The position numbers were made by a program, and so were the translations under genes. The notes under the pieces are model-generated. The model was not told where the DNA came from. It ran no database searches and saw only the letters and a program-made list of their open reading frames with translations. This document shows positions 28,169-37,548 of a stretch of DNA of 64,000 nucleotides, piece by piece (within the stretch, counting starts at the first letter, position 1; every line of letters starts with the position of its first letter). Origin of the DNA: Paraburkholderia sp. BL25I1N1 (GTDB lineage: Bacteria; Pseudomonadota; Gammaproteobacteria; Burkholderiales; Burkholderiaceae); NCBI RefSeq assembly GCF_003002025.1, contig NZ_PVZB01000018.1, positions 62,001-126,000 on the forward strand. Reading direction: 5' to 3'.

Positions 28169-29977
28169 TTGCTGACGCCCACCGGTTCCTCGATGCCCAC
28201 CCCTTTCGCGCGCTATCTGTCTTTCATTTTGTTGTCTCTCGCGTTGGTGCTGCCTTATGCAGTTGTCAACCATACGTATCCGATTCCGACCTTTTACGCT
28301 GAATTCACCGCACTCGCCCTGTATCTGCTGACCGGGGCGGGTGTCGTGCTGATGGTGGCGAGCGCCGAGCCGCGTGTGACGTTCGCGTCGCCGGTGGTCG
28401 CGCTGGTGCCGTTGCTGTTCGGGCTGTTGCTGGTGGCGCAGTCGGTGGTGTTGCCGGTCTCGCAACCTTCCATGAACTGGCTCGGCGGCGGCTATTTGCT
28501 GGCGGCCTTCATGGCGACGCACGCCGGTTATGGCTTCACGCGCGCCAAGCTCAACGAGACCGCGTTGCGCTGGGCGGCTGGGGCGTTGATCGTCGGCGGA
28601 CTGTTTGCGGTGTTTTGCCAGATCATCCAGTTGTTTCACCTCGAAGTGCGCGTGTCGCCGCTCGTGGTCGCATATAACGTGAGCGTCGAGCGCCGGCCGT
28701 TCGGCAACATGGCTCAGGCCAACCACCTCGCCACCTACATTGCGTTTGCGATGGCGGGTGCGCTGTTCCTCGTGCAAACGCGGCGGATCGCCGTGAGCAT
28801 CTGGTTCCTCGTGTCGACGATTTTCGCGGTGGGCCTCGCGCTGACCGTGTCGCGCGGGCCGTGGCTGCAGATGGGTGTGATCGTGGTGGCAGGTTTCTGG
28901 ATGGCGTTCGCGCAGATGCGCGATCAGGCGCAGGTACGCCGCGGCAATCGCGAATGGATCATTCCGATTGCGCTCGCCGTGCTGTTTTTCGTGATCAACG
29001 CGCTGATCCGTTGGGCCAACGTTCACTATCACCTGGAACTCGGACAGTCCGCGGCGGAACGCTTTCAGGATGCCGGCCAGATCGCGCCGCGCCTCGCGCT
29101 GTGGAAGTACGGCTGGACGATGTTCAAGACGCATCCGCTGCTGGGGGTCGGTTGGGGCGAATTTCCGAGCTACCAGTACGAGTTTGCGAAGTCGCTCGGC
29201 GGCGTCGAGATCGCCAATAATTCGCACGACATCTTTATCGACCTGCTAGCGAAGACCGGTTTGATCGGCCTCGCGATCGTGCTGTTCGGTCTGATTACGT
29301 GGCTCGTGCGCGTGGTGCGCGCACCGCAAAGTTCAGCGCGCGTATTCGGCATTGCGCTGATCGGCGTGCTGGTCATGCACGCGCTGGTCGAATATCCGCA
29401 GCAGTACATGTTCTTCCTGTTGCCGGCGATGTTCGTGTTCGGCCTGCTGGAAACGCGGCCGCTGCGGCTCGTGCCCGCACGGCTGTCGTTCGGCGTCTTT
29501 GCCGTGGTGCTGTTCGGCGGGCTGGCCGCGCTGTATCCGGTGTATCGCGACTATGCGCGCGCCGAGGTGCTGTACTACGGCCAGCGTCCCGCCGAGCAAT
29601 ATCGCGCGGACCCGTCGTTCCTGTTCCAGGCGTGGGGCGAATATGGTCTGGCGACGCTTTTGCCGATGAATTCGACGGATCTGCCACAGAAGCTCGCCAT
29701 GCACAAACAGGCGATGGCGCTGCTGCCGGGCGAAACCGTATTGCGTCGCTATGCGGTGTTGCAGGCGTTGAGCGGCGATCAGGCCGGGGCACTCGATACT
29801 GTCGAACGACTGAAGATTTTCGCCACGGAGCTGAAGGACTGGCCGTCGCAACTGAGCTACGTGTACGAGCTTTGCGACGAGCAGAAAACGCTGGCCGGTT
29901 TCAAGGCGGAACTGGTCAAGCGCTACGGCATGCCGCCGGGCGACGTCAATGAGGACGACAACAGCGACGAGGAGTGA
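28160..29977 (+). CDS. pglL: PglL-type protein O-oligosaccharyltransferase (Wzy_C family)
   Basis: 605 residues, about 12 helices. The PglL N-terminal motif RPFGNMAQANHLATYIAFA, the Wzy_C-type periplasmic segment (GVGWGEFPSYQYEF) and the conserved His of NNSHDIFIDLLAKTGLIG are present. A soluble ~150-residue C-terminal periplasmic part follows. The enzyme moves a lipid-linked oligosaccharide onto Ser/Thr of exported proteins. It follows the pilin gene, a probable acceptor. The start is uncertain: GTG 28160 lies 13 bases after AGGAGG, while ATG 28193 (MPTPFARYL) gives a more usual N-terminus but has no ribosome site. Confidence 0.88.
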   Translation: MRRLLTPTGSSMPTPFARYLSFILLSLALVLPYAVVNHTYPIPTFYAEFTALALYLLTGAGVVLMVASAEPRVTFASPVVALVPLLFGLLLVAQSVVLPVSQPSMNWLGGGYLLAAFMATHAGYGFTRAKLNETALRWAAGALIVGGLFAVFCQIIQLFHLEVRVSPLVVAYNVSVERRPFGNMAQANHLATYIAFAMAGALFLVQTRRIAVSIWFLVSTIFAVGLALTVSRGPWLQMGVIVVAGFWMAFAQMRDQAQVRRGNREWIIPIALAVLFFVINALIRWANVHYHLELGQSAAERFQDAGQIAPRLALWKYGWTMFKTHPLLGVGWGEFPSYQYEFAKSLGGVEIANNSHDIFIDLLAKTGLIGLAIVLFGLITWLVRVVRAPQSSARVFGIALIGVLVMHALVEYPQQYMFFLLPAMFVFGLLETRPLRLVPARLSFGVFAVVLFGGLAALYPVYRDYARAEVLYYGQRPAEQYRADPSFLFQAWGEYGLATLLPMNSTDLPQKLAMHKQAMALLPGETVLRRYAVLQALSGDQAGALDTVERLKIFATELKDWPSQLSYVYELCDEQKTLAGFKAELVKRYGMPPGDVNEDDNSDEE

Positions 29978-30037
29978 GGCGCTGCGTTCGCTTTCATGCT
30001 TCAAGGATTCAAGGGTGAGTTGATGACGCAGCGGTCG

Positions 30038-30514
30038 TCAACTCGCCACCCAATCCCCCGACTTCCCGCCGTGCTTTTCCAGCACGCGCACATCGGTGAT
30101 CGTCATTCCGCGATCCACCGCCTTGCACATGTCGTACACGGTCAATAACCCGACCTGCACGGCAGTCAGCGCTTCCATCTCCACGCCCGTTCGGCCCAGC
30201 GTTTCAACCTGAACCGTGCAATGCACGCCCGGCAGCGTGTCGTCGAGCTCGAAATCCACCTTGACGCGCGTCAGCGCAAGCGGATGACACAGCGGAATCA
30301 GATCGGCGGTGCGCTTCGAGCCTTGAATCGCGGCAATCCGCGCGATGCCGATCACGTCGCCCTTCTTGGCGTTGCCGTCGCGAATCAGCGCGAAGGTTTC
30401 CGGCAGCATGCGAATCGAGCCGCGCGCAATGGCGATGCGCCTGGTCTCCTGCTTGCCGCCGACGTCCACCATATGCGCCTGGCCGGCTGCGTCGAAATGA
30501 GTGAGTTCAGGCAT
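30038..30514 (-). CDS. moaC: cyclic pyranopterin monophosphate synthase MoaC
   Basis: 158 residues. Typical motifs: [48 protein letters not shown] and [35 protein letters not shown], the last carrying the active-site Lys/Asp. MoaC converts the MoaA product to cPMP in molybdenum cofactor synthesis. Single gene, divergent from the M48 protease and convergent with pglL; a GAGTTGATGAC inverted repeat (30017-30044) overlaps its stop codon. Confidence 0.95.
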   Translation of the reverse strand: MPELTHFDAAGQAHMVDVGGKQETRRIAIARGSIRMLPETFALIRDGNAKKGDVIGIARIAAIQGSKRTADLIPLCHPLALTRVKVDFELDDTLPGVHCTVQVETLGRTGVEMEALTAVQVGLLTVYDMCKAVDRGMTITDVRVLEKHGGKSGDWVAS

Positions 30515-30638
30515 GGTTGGGCTCCTTCAGAGGGCGCCTATCATAGCAGCGCGGCATGGGCGGATTACAATTGCCCATGCCCGCTATCTTAGTCTGAGCG
30601 GCGGGCGTCGCTTTCGACTTCGTCAACTCGAGCTCGCG

Positions 30639-32348
30639 ATGCGTCCCAAACGGTTCCTCGCTGCGTTGCTGTCTGTCGCGCTGGCCGCACCGCCGGGCGC
30701 GTTCGCGCAATCGCCCGGCGGGTCGAGCATCGCGCTCAACACCTTGTCCGCGGAGCCGCCACTGGTCAGCGGCCCGGCCGATGCCTACGCCGATCCGCTC
30801 GTTCCGTCCGATATCGCGCAAGGCGTGTTCGGCGTGTACGGCGGCGCGCAGAGCCGCTTCTCCGGCAACACCGGCGTGAACGCCAACTGGCGCACACCGA
30901 TCGTGACGCAACAACTCCCCGATCTCGGCAACGGCGGTTCCGGCTCGCTCACGCCACAGGCCGAGCGCAAGCTCGGCGAGCGCGTGATGCGCGAACTGCG
31001 CCGCGACCCCGACTATCTCGACGACTGGCTGGTGCGCGACTATCTGAACTCGGTTGCCGCGAAACTGGCCGCGGCGGCGAGCGCGCTCTATATCGGCGGA
31101 TATCGGCCGGACTTCGATCTGTTCGCGGTGCGCGACCCGCAGATCAACGCCTTCTCGCTGCCGGGCGGCTTTATCGGCGCGAACACCGGCCTGATCGTGG
31201 CCACGCAGACCGAGTCCGAGTTGGCATCGGTGCTGGGTCACGAAATGGGACACGTCTTGCAGCGGCACATCTCGCGCATGATCACGACCGGCGAACGCAG
31301 CGGCTATGCGGCGCTCGCGGGCCTATTGTTCGGCGTGCTGGCCGGCGTGCTCGCGCATAGCGGCGACCTCGGCAGCGCGATTGCGATCGGCGGCCAGGCG
31401 TATGCGGTCGACAACCAGTTGCGCTTCTCCCGGTCCGCCGAACACGAGGCGGACCGTGTCGGCTTTCTGCTGCTTGCCGGTGCCGGCTACGATCCCTACG
31501 CGATGACCACCTTCTTCGGCCGCCTCGATCGTGCCGCGATGAGCGACACCGGCATTCCGGCGTACGCGCGCACCCATCCGCTGACCGGCGAACGGATTGC
31601 CGACATGGAGGACCGTGCGCGCCGCGCGCCTTACCGGCAACCGCATCAATCGGCCGAATATGGTTTCGTGCGGGCCCGCTCTCGTCTGCTGCAGGACCGC
31701 TCGCGCAGCGAATACGGCGACGAGATTTCGCGCTTGCGCTCGGAGATCGAGGACCGCACCGCGGTCAACGTCGTGGCGAACTGGTACGGCATCGCGTACG
31801 GGCAGATGCTGCTCGAACGTTACGACGACGCGGCGGCGTCGCTGGCGTCGTCCCGCGCCGCGTTCGCGACGGGTGAGCAGGCCGAGGGCGGCACGGCACG
31901 CAGTTCGCCGAGTCTCGACGTGTTGGCTGCCGACATCGCGCGGCGCGCCGGCCGCGACGACGAAGCCGCGCGTCTTGCCGAGCTGGCGCAGAAGCGCTGG
32001 CCGCAGTCGAATGCCGCCATCGACATGCATATCCGCACCTTGCTGACCTTGCACCGCTTTGCCGATGCTCAGGCGCTTGCGCGAAAAGAAACCCGTGCCC
32101 AGCCCGATCAGCCGGCCTGGTGGCTGTATCTTGCCCAGGCTAGCGCGGGCACGGGCGACGCATTGACCCAGCATCGTGCGATGGCTGAAAAGTTCGCGCT
32201 GGAGGGAGCGTGGCCTTCGGCGATCCGTCAATTGAAGGACGCGCGCGATCTGAAGACGATCGGCTACTACGACCTCGCGACCGTCGACGCGAGGCTGCAT
32301 GAGATGGAAAGCCGCTATCAGGAGGAGCGGCTGGACGAGAAGAGTTGA
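30639..32348 (+). CDS. bepA: BepA/YfgC-like M48 metalloprotease with TPR domain
   Basis: 569 residues from ATG 30639 (MRPKRFLAALL). A signal peptide ends near AFAQS, so it is periplasmic. Zn-protease domain: GHEMGHVLQRH (HExxH) with the third ligand in EHEADRVG. The propeptide-like plug includes TGLIVATQTESELASV. From ~residue 370 TPR-like helices follow (YGQMLLERYDDAAASL, LLTLHRFADAQAL). BepA homologues promote LptD and BAM assembly and degrade stalled outer-membrane proteins. In-frame starts before 30639 lack a signal peptide. Confidence 0.9.
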   Translation: MRPKRFLAALLSVALAAPPGAFAQSPGGSSIALNTLSAEPPLVSGPADAYADPLVPSDIAQGVFGVYGGAQSRFSGNTGVNANWRTPIVTQQLPDLGNGGSGSLTPQAERKLGERVMRELRRDPDYLDDWLVRDYLNSVAAKLAAAASALYIGGYRPDFDLFAVRDPQINAFSLPGGFIGANTGLIVATQTESELASVLGHEMGHVLQRHISRMITTGERSGYAALAGLLFGVLAGVLAHSGDLGSAIAIGGQAYAVDNQLRFSRSAEHEADRVGFLLLAGAGYDPYAMTTFFGRLDRAAMSDTGIPAYARTHPLTGERIADMEDRARRAPYRQPHQSAEYGFVRARSRLLQDRSRSEYGDEISRLRSEIEDRTAVNVVANWYGIAYGQMLLERYDDAAASLASSRAAFATGEQAEGGTARSSPSLDVLAADIARRAGRDDEAARLAELAQKRWPQSNAAIDMHIRTLLTLHRFADAQALARKETRAQPDQPAWWLYLAQASAGTGDALTQHRAMAEKFALEGAWPSAIRQLKDARDLKTIGYYDLATVDARLHEMESRYQEERLDEKS

Positions 32349-32427
32349 GCGTCGCCTGGTCGCCTGCGCCTGGCGGGGTTCAACGCGCTGGCCTCGTCGA
32401 AGCACGGCGCCGCGCGTAGGCTAAGGT

Positions 32428-33012
32428 TCAAGCGCCCGCAGCCGCCGGACTTGGCACAAATCCAAACCGCGCCGCAACGTCGCTTCGCCGCACAGCCTGC
32501 AGCGGCAGCACAACCTGATTGTTCCAGCGAAACTCGCCGCTCATCGAATCGTCCGCCAGCGTCGCGTGATCGGAGAACATTTCCAGATCGTGGTCGTGCA
32601 GGACGGCGACTCTGGGCGGCGTCGCGCCGTCGGTAAAGAGAATGCCGCCTTCTTCATCGACGAACACGGCTGCGGGCTCGAATGGGCCGCCCGCCTGGTC
32701 CTGCAAGGCGAGCACTGCGGCGCCGGCCTCCGTATTGGCCGACAGCCTCACCACCCACGGCGTATAGCCCAACTCGACATACACGCGCTGCGGACCGTTC
32801 TGGAAATACCACTGCCCGCGCTCGTCAGCGTCGTAATTCCGGTTGATGAACGCGAGCAACGCTTCATGGCGGATCGGCGTGCCCGGCGAACCACTCGACT
32901 GCGCGGCTTCGTCGCGCATGCGCCAGTTGCCGCGCCTGTCCAACATCAGCCACCCTGTGCAACTCGGTACATTCGGCCATTTGGCCAAGGCCTGCTTGAC
33001 GATGTCATCCAT
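32428..33012 (-). CDS. conserved hypothetical protein (possibly DUF2946)
   Basis: 194 residues. It starts MDDIVKQALAKWPNVPSCTGWLMLDRRGNW and contains YFQNGPQRVYVELGYTPWVVRL; no signal peptide or membrane helix is visible. I think this corresponds to DUF2946 but cannot verify it. The function is unknown. Its start overlaps the stop of the yheT-like gene by 8 bp, so they are translated together, and a role linked to that hydrolase is likely. Confidence 0.65.
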   Translation of the reverse strand: MDDIVKQALAKWPNVPSCTGWLMLDRRGNWRMRDEAAQSSGSPGTPIRHEALLAFINRNYDADERGQWYFQNGPQRVYVELGYTPWVVRLSANTEAGAAVLALQDQAGGPFEPAAVFVDEEGGILFTDGATPPRVAVLHDHDLEMFSDHATLADDSMSGEFRWNNQVVLPLQAVRRSDVAARFGFVPSPAAAGA

Positions 33013-34111
33013 GATCGACGTGCTGCTCCAGATAGCCGAGCACGCGCCGTGACAGCCAGTCGATGCGGCCCGGAAACGGCCCGGTCATAAAGCCGGCGTG
33101 GCCGCCGTGCCTGGGTTGGTCGAGTTCCACCGCCGCCGAGACTTCATGCCGCGACGGCAATGCCGCAGCCGGCAGGAACGGGTCGTTGCGCGCGTTCAGC
33201 ACCAGCGTGGGCACCTGAATGTGCGGCAGCAGCGGACGCGTGGTCGCCGTGCTCCAGTAGTCGTCGGTATCGCGAAAGCCGTGCAGCGGCGCGGTCACCA
33301 CGTTGTCGAACTCGTACATGGTGCGGCTTGCCAGCATCGCGTCGCGGTCGAACAGGCCGGGAAACTGAACCAGCTTCTGCTCGGCCTTCTGCTTGAGCGT
33401 CTTCAGGAAACTGCGCGTGTAGACGAGGCCGAAACCCTGTGACAACGCTCGGCCGCCGGCATGCACGTCGATGGGTGTCGAGATCGCCGCGGCGGCCGAG
33501 ATCACCGAGGCCGCGTCTTCGCGCCGCTCGCCCAGCCAGCGCAGCAGCACATTGCCGCCGAGCGACACGCCGGCCGCCACGATCGGCCCGCGATGCGCGG
33601 CGCGCAGGCGGCGCAGCACCCAGTCGACTTCGTTGCTGTCGGCGAGATGATAGAAGCGCGGCATGCGGTTCAACGCTCCGCTGCAACTGCGAAAGTGCGG
33701 CACGACGCCATGCCAGCCGCACTCGCGCGCGGCCGCCATCAACGAAGCGGCGTAGTGCGAGCCGGAACTGCCTTCGAGGCCGTGAAACAGCACGAAGAGC
33801 GGGGCGGTGTCGGCGGGAATGCGAGGTGCGGCGTCGGCGTGGTCCGCATGTTGGACCCAGTCGAGATCGATGAAATCGCCGTCTGGCGTGTCCCAGCGCT
33901 CGCGCCGAAACGAGACGGCGGGGCGGCGCGCAAACAGCGACGGGACGATGGTCTGCACATGCCGGTTCGGCAGCCAGAGCGGCGCGCGGTAGAGCAAGTC
34001 GACGGCCGCTTCGACCGTCGCCTCGACGGCGGCCGCGGCGCGTGCGGCGCCGGAAGAAGCGGATTGATCGTGCGTCGTGCCCAAAAGGGACTTCCTGCGG
34101 GGCGTGCTCAT
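33005..34111 (-). CDS. YheT-family alpha/beta hydrolase
   Basis: 368 residues. Family landmarks are LPNRHVQTIVPSLF near the N-terminus, LFHGLEGSSGSHYA (oxyanion region), GWHGVVPHFRSCSGALN, and the nucleophile elbow AAGVSLGGNVLLRWLGE with catalytic Ser. Acid and His follow late (ALNARNDPFLP, RHGGHAGFM). YheT-type enzymes are esterase-like with poorly known substrates. The NTF2-like gene lies 39 bp upstream, and the gene at 32428 overlaps its end. Confidence 0.88.
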   Translation of the reverse strand: MSTPRRKSLLGTTHDQSASSGAARAAAAVEATVEAAVDLLYRAPLWLPNRHVQTIVPSLFARRPAVSFRRERWDTPDGDFIDLDWVQHADHADAAPRIPADTAPLFVLFHGLEGSSGSHYAASLMAAARECGWHGVVPHFRSCSGALNRMPRFYHLADSNEVDWVLRRLRAAHRGPIVAAGVSLGGNVLLRWLGERREDAASVISAAAAISTPIDVHAGGRALSQGFGLVYTRSFLKTLKQKAEQKLVQFPGLFDRDAMLASRTMYEFDNVVTAPLHGFRDTDDYWSTATTRPLLPHIQVPTLVLNARNDPFLPAAALPSRHEVSAAVELDQPRHGGHAGFMTGPFPGRIDWLSRRVLGYLEQHVDHG

Positions 34112-34150
34112 GCCTGCTTCAGAACAAAAAAGTGGAACGCGCGGTGCGCG

Positions 34151-34597
34151 TCAGTGCAGCGACCCCTGGCCATGCCGCATCTTCGTGGCGAACTGGCTGG
34201 CGGCTTCGTTGGGCATCGGACTCGCGTGAATGTGGGCGATGCGCCATTCGCCGCGTTCGTGAACCATCACGTAAGTCGTGAACACCATGGCGGGCGTGGC
34301 CTTCGGGTCGGCCGGCCGGTGCGCTTCGGCAATCGCGTAGACCACGGTGCCGAGGCTGTCGTAGACGCGGATATCGAGCGGCTCGATGGAAACCCGCGCG
34401 GTTTCGAGCTGGGTCTGCAAGCCCGCGCGAATGCTGTCGAGGCCGTGCAGGTGCGATCCGTCGGCGCAGATGCAACTGACGAACTCTTCATCGATCCACA
34501 GACCCATCAAGCTGTCGATATTGACCTCGGCGACGGCCTGGTAATAGGCGTTCAGGGTATCGGCGGCGGCTTCGAAGATATGGGCAAAACGTGGCAT
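34151..34597 (-). CDS. NTF2/SnoaL-like fold protein
   Basis: 148 residues. A cone-shaped NTF2 fold is suggested by ADTLNAYYQAVAEVNIDSLMGLWIDEEFVSCICADGSHLHGLDSIRAGL and the C-terminal strands VVYAIAEAHRP, MVFTTYVMVHERGEWRIAHIHASPMP. Such proteins are either small binding proteins or isomerase-like; no catalytic pair can be assigned. Probably co-transcribed with yheT (39 bp gap). Confidence 0.75.
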   Translation of the reverse strand: MPRFAHIFEAAADTLNAYYQAVAEVNIDSLMGLWIDEEFVSCICADGSHLHGLDSIRAGLQTQLETARVSIEPLDIRVYDSLGTVVYAIAEAHRPADPKATPAMVFTTYVMVHERGEWRIAHIHASPMPNEAASQFATKMRHGQGSLH

Positions 34598-34764
34598 GGC
34601 TCGTCAGTCTCTTGTGCGCGGCGCGCGGTTGCGGGACAGCGGTCAGCGGGACAGTCCGGGGCACCGGACAATCGCACCCGAGCGCCAGAATGCCCGCGCC
34701 GCAAGGCGCGAACATGACGCGACGCGCTCAGGGCGTGCGGTGTTGCGTGCAAGTGTCAGCGAGT

Positions 34765-35790
34765 TCAGCGTTGCGCCAGCAACATGCCGCGCAAATCGCC
34801 GAATACCTGCTCGGCGCTCAACTGCTTCAGGCAGTTCAGATGACCAAGCGGACACTCGCGCTCAAAACAGGGGCTGCATTCGAGATGAAGCCATTGTACC
34901 TTCGCAAGCTCGGACAGGGGCGGCGTATGGCGCGGATCGGTCGAACCGTACACGGCCACCAGCGGCCGGCGCAGCGCGGCGGCCACATGCATCAGGCCGG
35001 AATCGTTGGTGACGACCGCGTTGGCGCGCGAGATCAAGGCGCACGCCTCGCCCAGCGCGGTCTGGCCGCACAGGTTGCGCACGTTCGGCGCTCGCTCGGC
35101 AATGGCCTGCGCGAGCGGCGCGTCTTTCGGCGAACCGAGTGCGACGATCTGCGTGTACGGGAACGACTGGCCGACCATTTGCGCGAGCGATGCGAAGTGC
35201 TCGGGCGGCCAGCGCTTGGCCGGGCCGTATTCGGCGCCCGGACAGAACACCAGCAGTGGCACGCGCGTGTCGAGATTGAAGCGTGCCGAGACGCGCGACG
35301 CTTCGTTCAGGTCCGCGTCGAGGCGCGGCATCGGCAGGTCGTCGGGCAGCTTGGCGCCGGGCGCATAGGCGAGGGCGGCGTACTGGCTGACCATCGGCGG
35401 GCGCTCGTCCTTGCGCGGGTTCGCATGACGCACGTTCAGCAGGCCGTAGCGGCTCTCGCCGGTATAGCCGATGCGTAGCGGAATACCCGCCATCCACGGA
35501 ATCAGCGCCGACTTGAGCGAGTTCGGCAGCACGTAGGCGGCGTCGTAGCCGACATCGCGCAAGTCGCTCGCCAGCTGCCAGCGGCGCAGCATTTGCAGCT
35601 TGCCGTGCGCGAGATCCGTGGCGTAGACGTCGCGGATTTCCGGCATACGTTCGAGTACAGGTGCGACCCACGAGGGCGCGACCGCGTCGATGACGATGCG
35701 CGGATGCAATTTCACGAGGCGCGCAAACAGCGGCTGCGCCATCAATGCGTCACCGATCCAGTTCGGTGCGATAACCAACGCGCGACGCAT
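34765..35790 (-). CDS. waaF: lipopolysaccharide heptosyltransferase II
   Basis: 341 residues, GT-B glycosyltransferase of family 9. N-terminal APNWIGDALMAQPLF, central PGAEYGPAKRWPPEHFASLA, and C-terminal VTNDSGLMHVAAALRRPLVAVYGSTDPRHTPP with the ADP-heptose site. It adds the second heptose to the inner core of LPS at the inner membrane's cytoplasmic face. Upstream on the same strand lie zf-CHCC and ilvE. Confidence 0.95.
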   Translation of the reverse strand: MRRALVIAPNWIGDALMAQPLFARLVKLHPRIVIDAVAPSWVAPVLERMPEIRDVYATDLAHGKLQMLRRWQLASDLRDVGYDAAYVLPNSLKSALIPWMAGIPLRIGYTGESRYGLLNVRHANPRKDERPPMVSQYAALAYAPGAKLPDDLPMPRLDADLNEASRVSARFNLDTRVPLLVFCPGAEYGPAKRWPPEHFASLAQMVGQSFPYTQIVALGSPKDAPLAQAIAERAPNVRNLCGQTALGEACALISRANAVVTNDSGLMHVAAALRRPLVAVYGSTDPRHTPPLSELAKVQWLHLECSPCFERECPLGHLNCLKQLSAEQVFGDLRGMLLAQR

Positions 35791-36147
35791 CAGAGTGAGT
35801 GTCCGGTGTCGAAACGAAACCCCGCGCAGGTTTTGCGCGTGGCATTCGGATTAGTAAAAGGGGGAAAGCCGCAAGCCGCGTGGCGTATTTCCGGCATGGC
35901 CGGACGCGCCGCGGTGGCGGCCCTGCTGTGACGCGCCTGCTTTCGGACCGGGTTGCGCGTGCGCGTGGCATGGTCACGGTCTGCTACACGACCGGCGCCG
36001 GCTCGTGCAACGACGAACCTCGCCGCGGCACAACCCGCAGCCGATCAAGAAGCGAACCCCACGAGCAACCTGCGCGCAACCCGCAACGAAGCGGGCCGCC
36101 GACCCGGCAAGCGGCGCCACAAGCAACCAGTGCTCAGTGCGCCGTGT
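35791..36147. other. intergenic region, no gene seen
   Basis: 357 bp between waaF and the zf-CHCC gene. An Arg/Gly-rich frame runs through it on the plus strand, but it lacks a ribosome site and resembles no family. Several short GC-rich inverted repeats (such as AACCCGC/GCGGGCC near 36075-36097) are present; no T-tract. Confidence 0.4.
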
Positions 36148-36342
36148 TCAATGACCCTTGACCACTTCGCCGTCGCGCAGCTTGTAACGCGTGCTGCAGT
36201 ACGGGCACTTGGCTTCGCCATGCGTGACATCGATAAAGACACGCGGATGCGCGCTCCAGCGCGGCATGGCCGGATTCGGGCAATACGCCGGCAGGTCTTT
36301 TGCCGACAGTTCGACCAGCGGCATTTCCTTGATTTCGCTCAT
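36148..36342 (-). CDS. zf-CHCC zinc-finger protein
   Basis: 64 residues from ATG 36342 (MSEIKEMPLVEL). The zinc ligand pattern is visible: LPAYCP, then H in SAHPRVFIDV, and CPYC followed by TRYKL. This short family is related to a respiratory complex I accessory subunit and is found beside many unrelated bacterial genes. Longer frames reach 36681, but that part overlaps ilvE out of frame and has no similarity. 62 bp downstream of ilvE, so probably in its transcript. Confidence 0.85.
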   Translation of the reverse strand: MSEIKEMPLVELSAKDLPAYCPNPAMPRWSAHPRVFIDVTHGEAKCPYCSTRYKLRDGEVVKGH

Positions 36343-36404
36343 GAGACGTTCTCGTTGTATGCAGGGTGCGTGTGCTTCGCCGGTTGATCCCGGTGCAGCG
36401 CGCG

Positions 36405-37328
36405 TTAGATCTTGGTGAGCCAGTTCGCGTACTTGTCGCTCTTGCCGTTCACGATATCGAAGAAGCCCGACTGCAGCTTCTCGGTAATCGGGCCGCGCGT
36501 GCCCGAGCCGATCGTGCGGTTGTCGAGTTCGCGGATCGGCGTGACTTCGGCGGCGGTGCCGGTGAAGAACGCTTCGTCGCAGGTATAAACCTCGTCGCGC
36601 GTGATGCGCTTTTCGATCACCTGAATGCCCGCGTCGCGCGCCAGCGTGATGACCGTATCGCGGGTAATTCCGTCGAGGCACGACGACAGGTCCGGCGTGT
36701 ACAGCTTGCCGTTGTTCACGAGGAAGAAGTTCTCGCCGGAGCCTTCCGACACGTAGCCGTCCACGTCGAGCAGCAGTGCTTCGTCGTAACCGTCGGCGAT
36801 GGCTTCCTGGTTGGCGAGGATCGAGTTCACGTACCAGCCCGACGCCTTGGCGCGGACCATCGACACGTTCACGTGATGGCGCGTGAACGACGAAGTCTTC
36901 ACGCGAATGCCCTTGGCGATACCGTCTTCACCGAGGTACGCGCCCCACGGCCAGGCGGCGATCGCCACGTGGATGGTGTTGCCCTTGGCCGACACGCCGA
37001 GCTTTTCCGAGCCGACCCAGATGATCGGGCGCAGGTAGCAGGATTCGAGCTTGTTTTCGCGTACCACTTCGCATTGCGCGGCGGCGAGCGTTTCGTGGTC
37101 GAACGGCACGTCCATCTGGAAGATCTTGGCCGAGTTCAGCAGACGCTTGGTGTGTTCCTGCAGACGGAAAATCGCGGTGCCGCCGTCCGCCGTCTTGTAG
37201 GCGCGTACGCCTTCGAAGACGCCCATGCCGTAGTGCAGCGTGTGGGTGAGCACGTGGATCTTGGCATCGCGCCAGTCGATGAGCTTGCCATCCATCCAGA
37301 TCTTGCCGTCGCGGTCGGCCATTGACAT
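36405..37328 (-). CDS. ilvE: branched-chain amino-acid aminotransferase
   Basis: 307 residues, class IV PLP enzyme. Features: GMGVFEGVRAYK, the PLP Lys K161 in VRAKASGWYVNS, EALLLDVDGYVSEGSGENFF and the GITRDTVITLA cofactor segment. Reversibly transaminates Leu, Ile and Val. Divergent from azlC, a branched-chain amino-acid exporter; the 220-bp gap between them should contain both promoters. Confidence 0.95.
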   Translation of the reverse strand: MSMADRDGKIWMDGKLIDWRDAKIHVLTHTLHYGMGVFEGVRAYKTADGGTAIFRLQEHTKRLLNSAKIFQMDVPFDHETLAAAQCEVVRENKLESCYLRPIIWVGSEKLGVSAKGNTIHVAIAAWPWGAYLGEDGIAKGIRVKTSSFTRHHVNVSMVRAKASGWYVNSILANQEAIADGYDEALLLDVDGYVSEGSGENFFLVNNGKLYTPDLSSCLDGITRDTVITLARDAGIQVIEKRITRDEVYTCDEAFFTGTAAEVTPIRELDNRTIGSGTRGPITEKLQSGFFDIVNGKSDKYANWLTKI

Positions 37329-37548
37329 ACGATTCTCCAGCGGGTGCGTTGTTAGGCGTAGCTATGTCGGGTATAGCCAGGACCCGCATTTTAACGTCTT
37401 TTGCACACGAAACGGGCATTTGGCCGCATTCCCGACGCTATAATCCAGCGCACGCATAATTCATATCCGAATGCGCCAGCGGGTGCTTGACGACCTGGCG
37501 CCGACTTCCCATCCTTGCAGCGCCCCTTGGCGCCCACGTTTCGCCCCC

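Noticed and set aside
27410-29977. Complete type IV pilus assembly locus
   Set aside because: Only a pilin and PglL are present; no assembly ATPase, platform, secretin or prepilin peptidase genes.
35799-36161. 120-codon frame in the waaF upstream gap
   Set aside because: No ribosome site, no family similarity and basic GC-driven composition.
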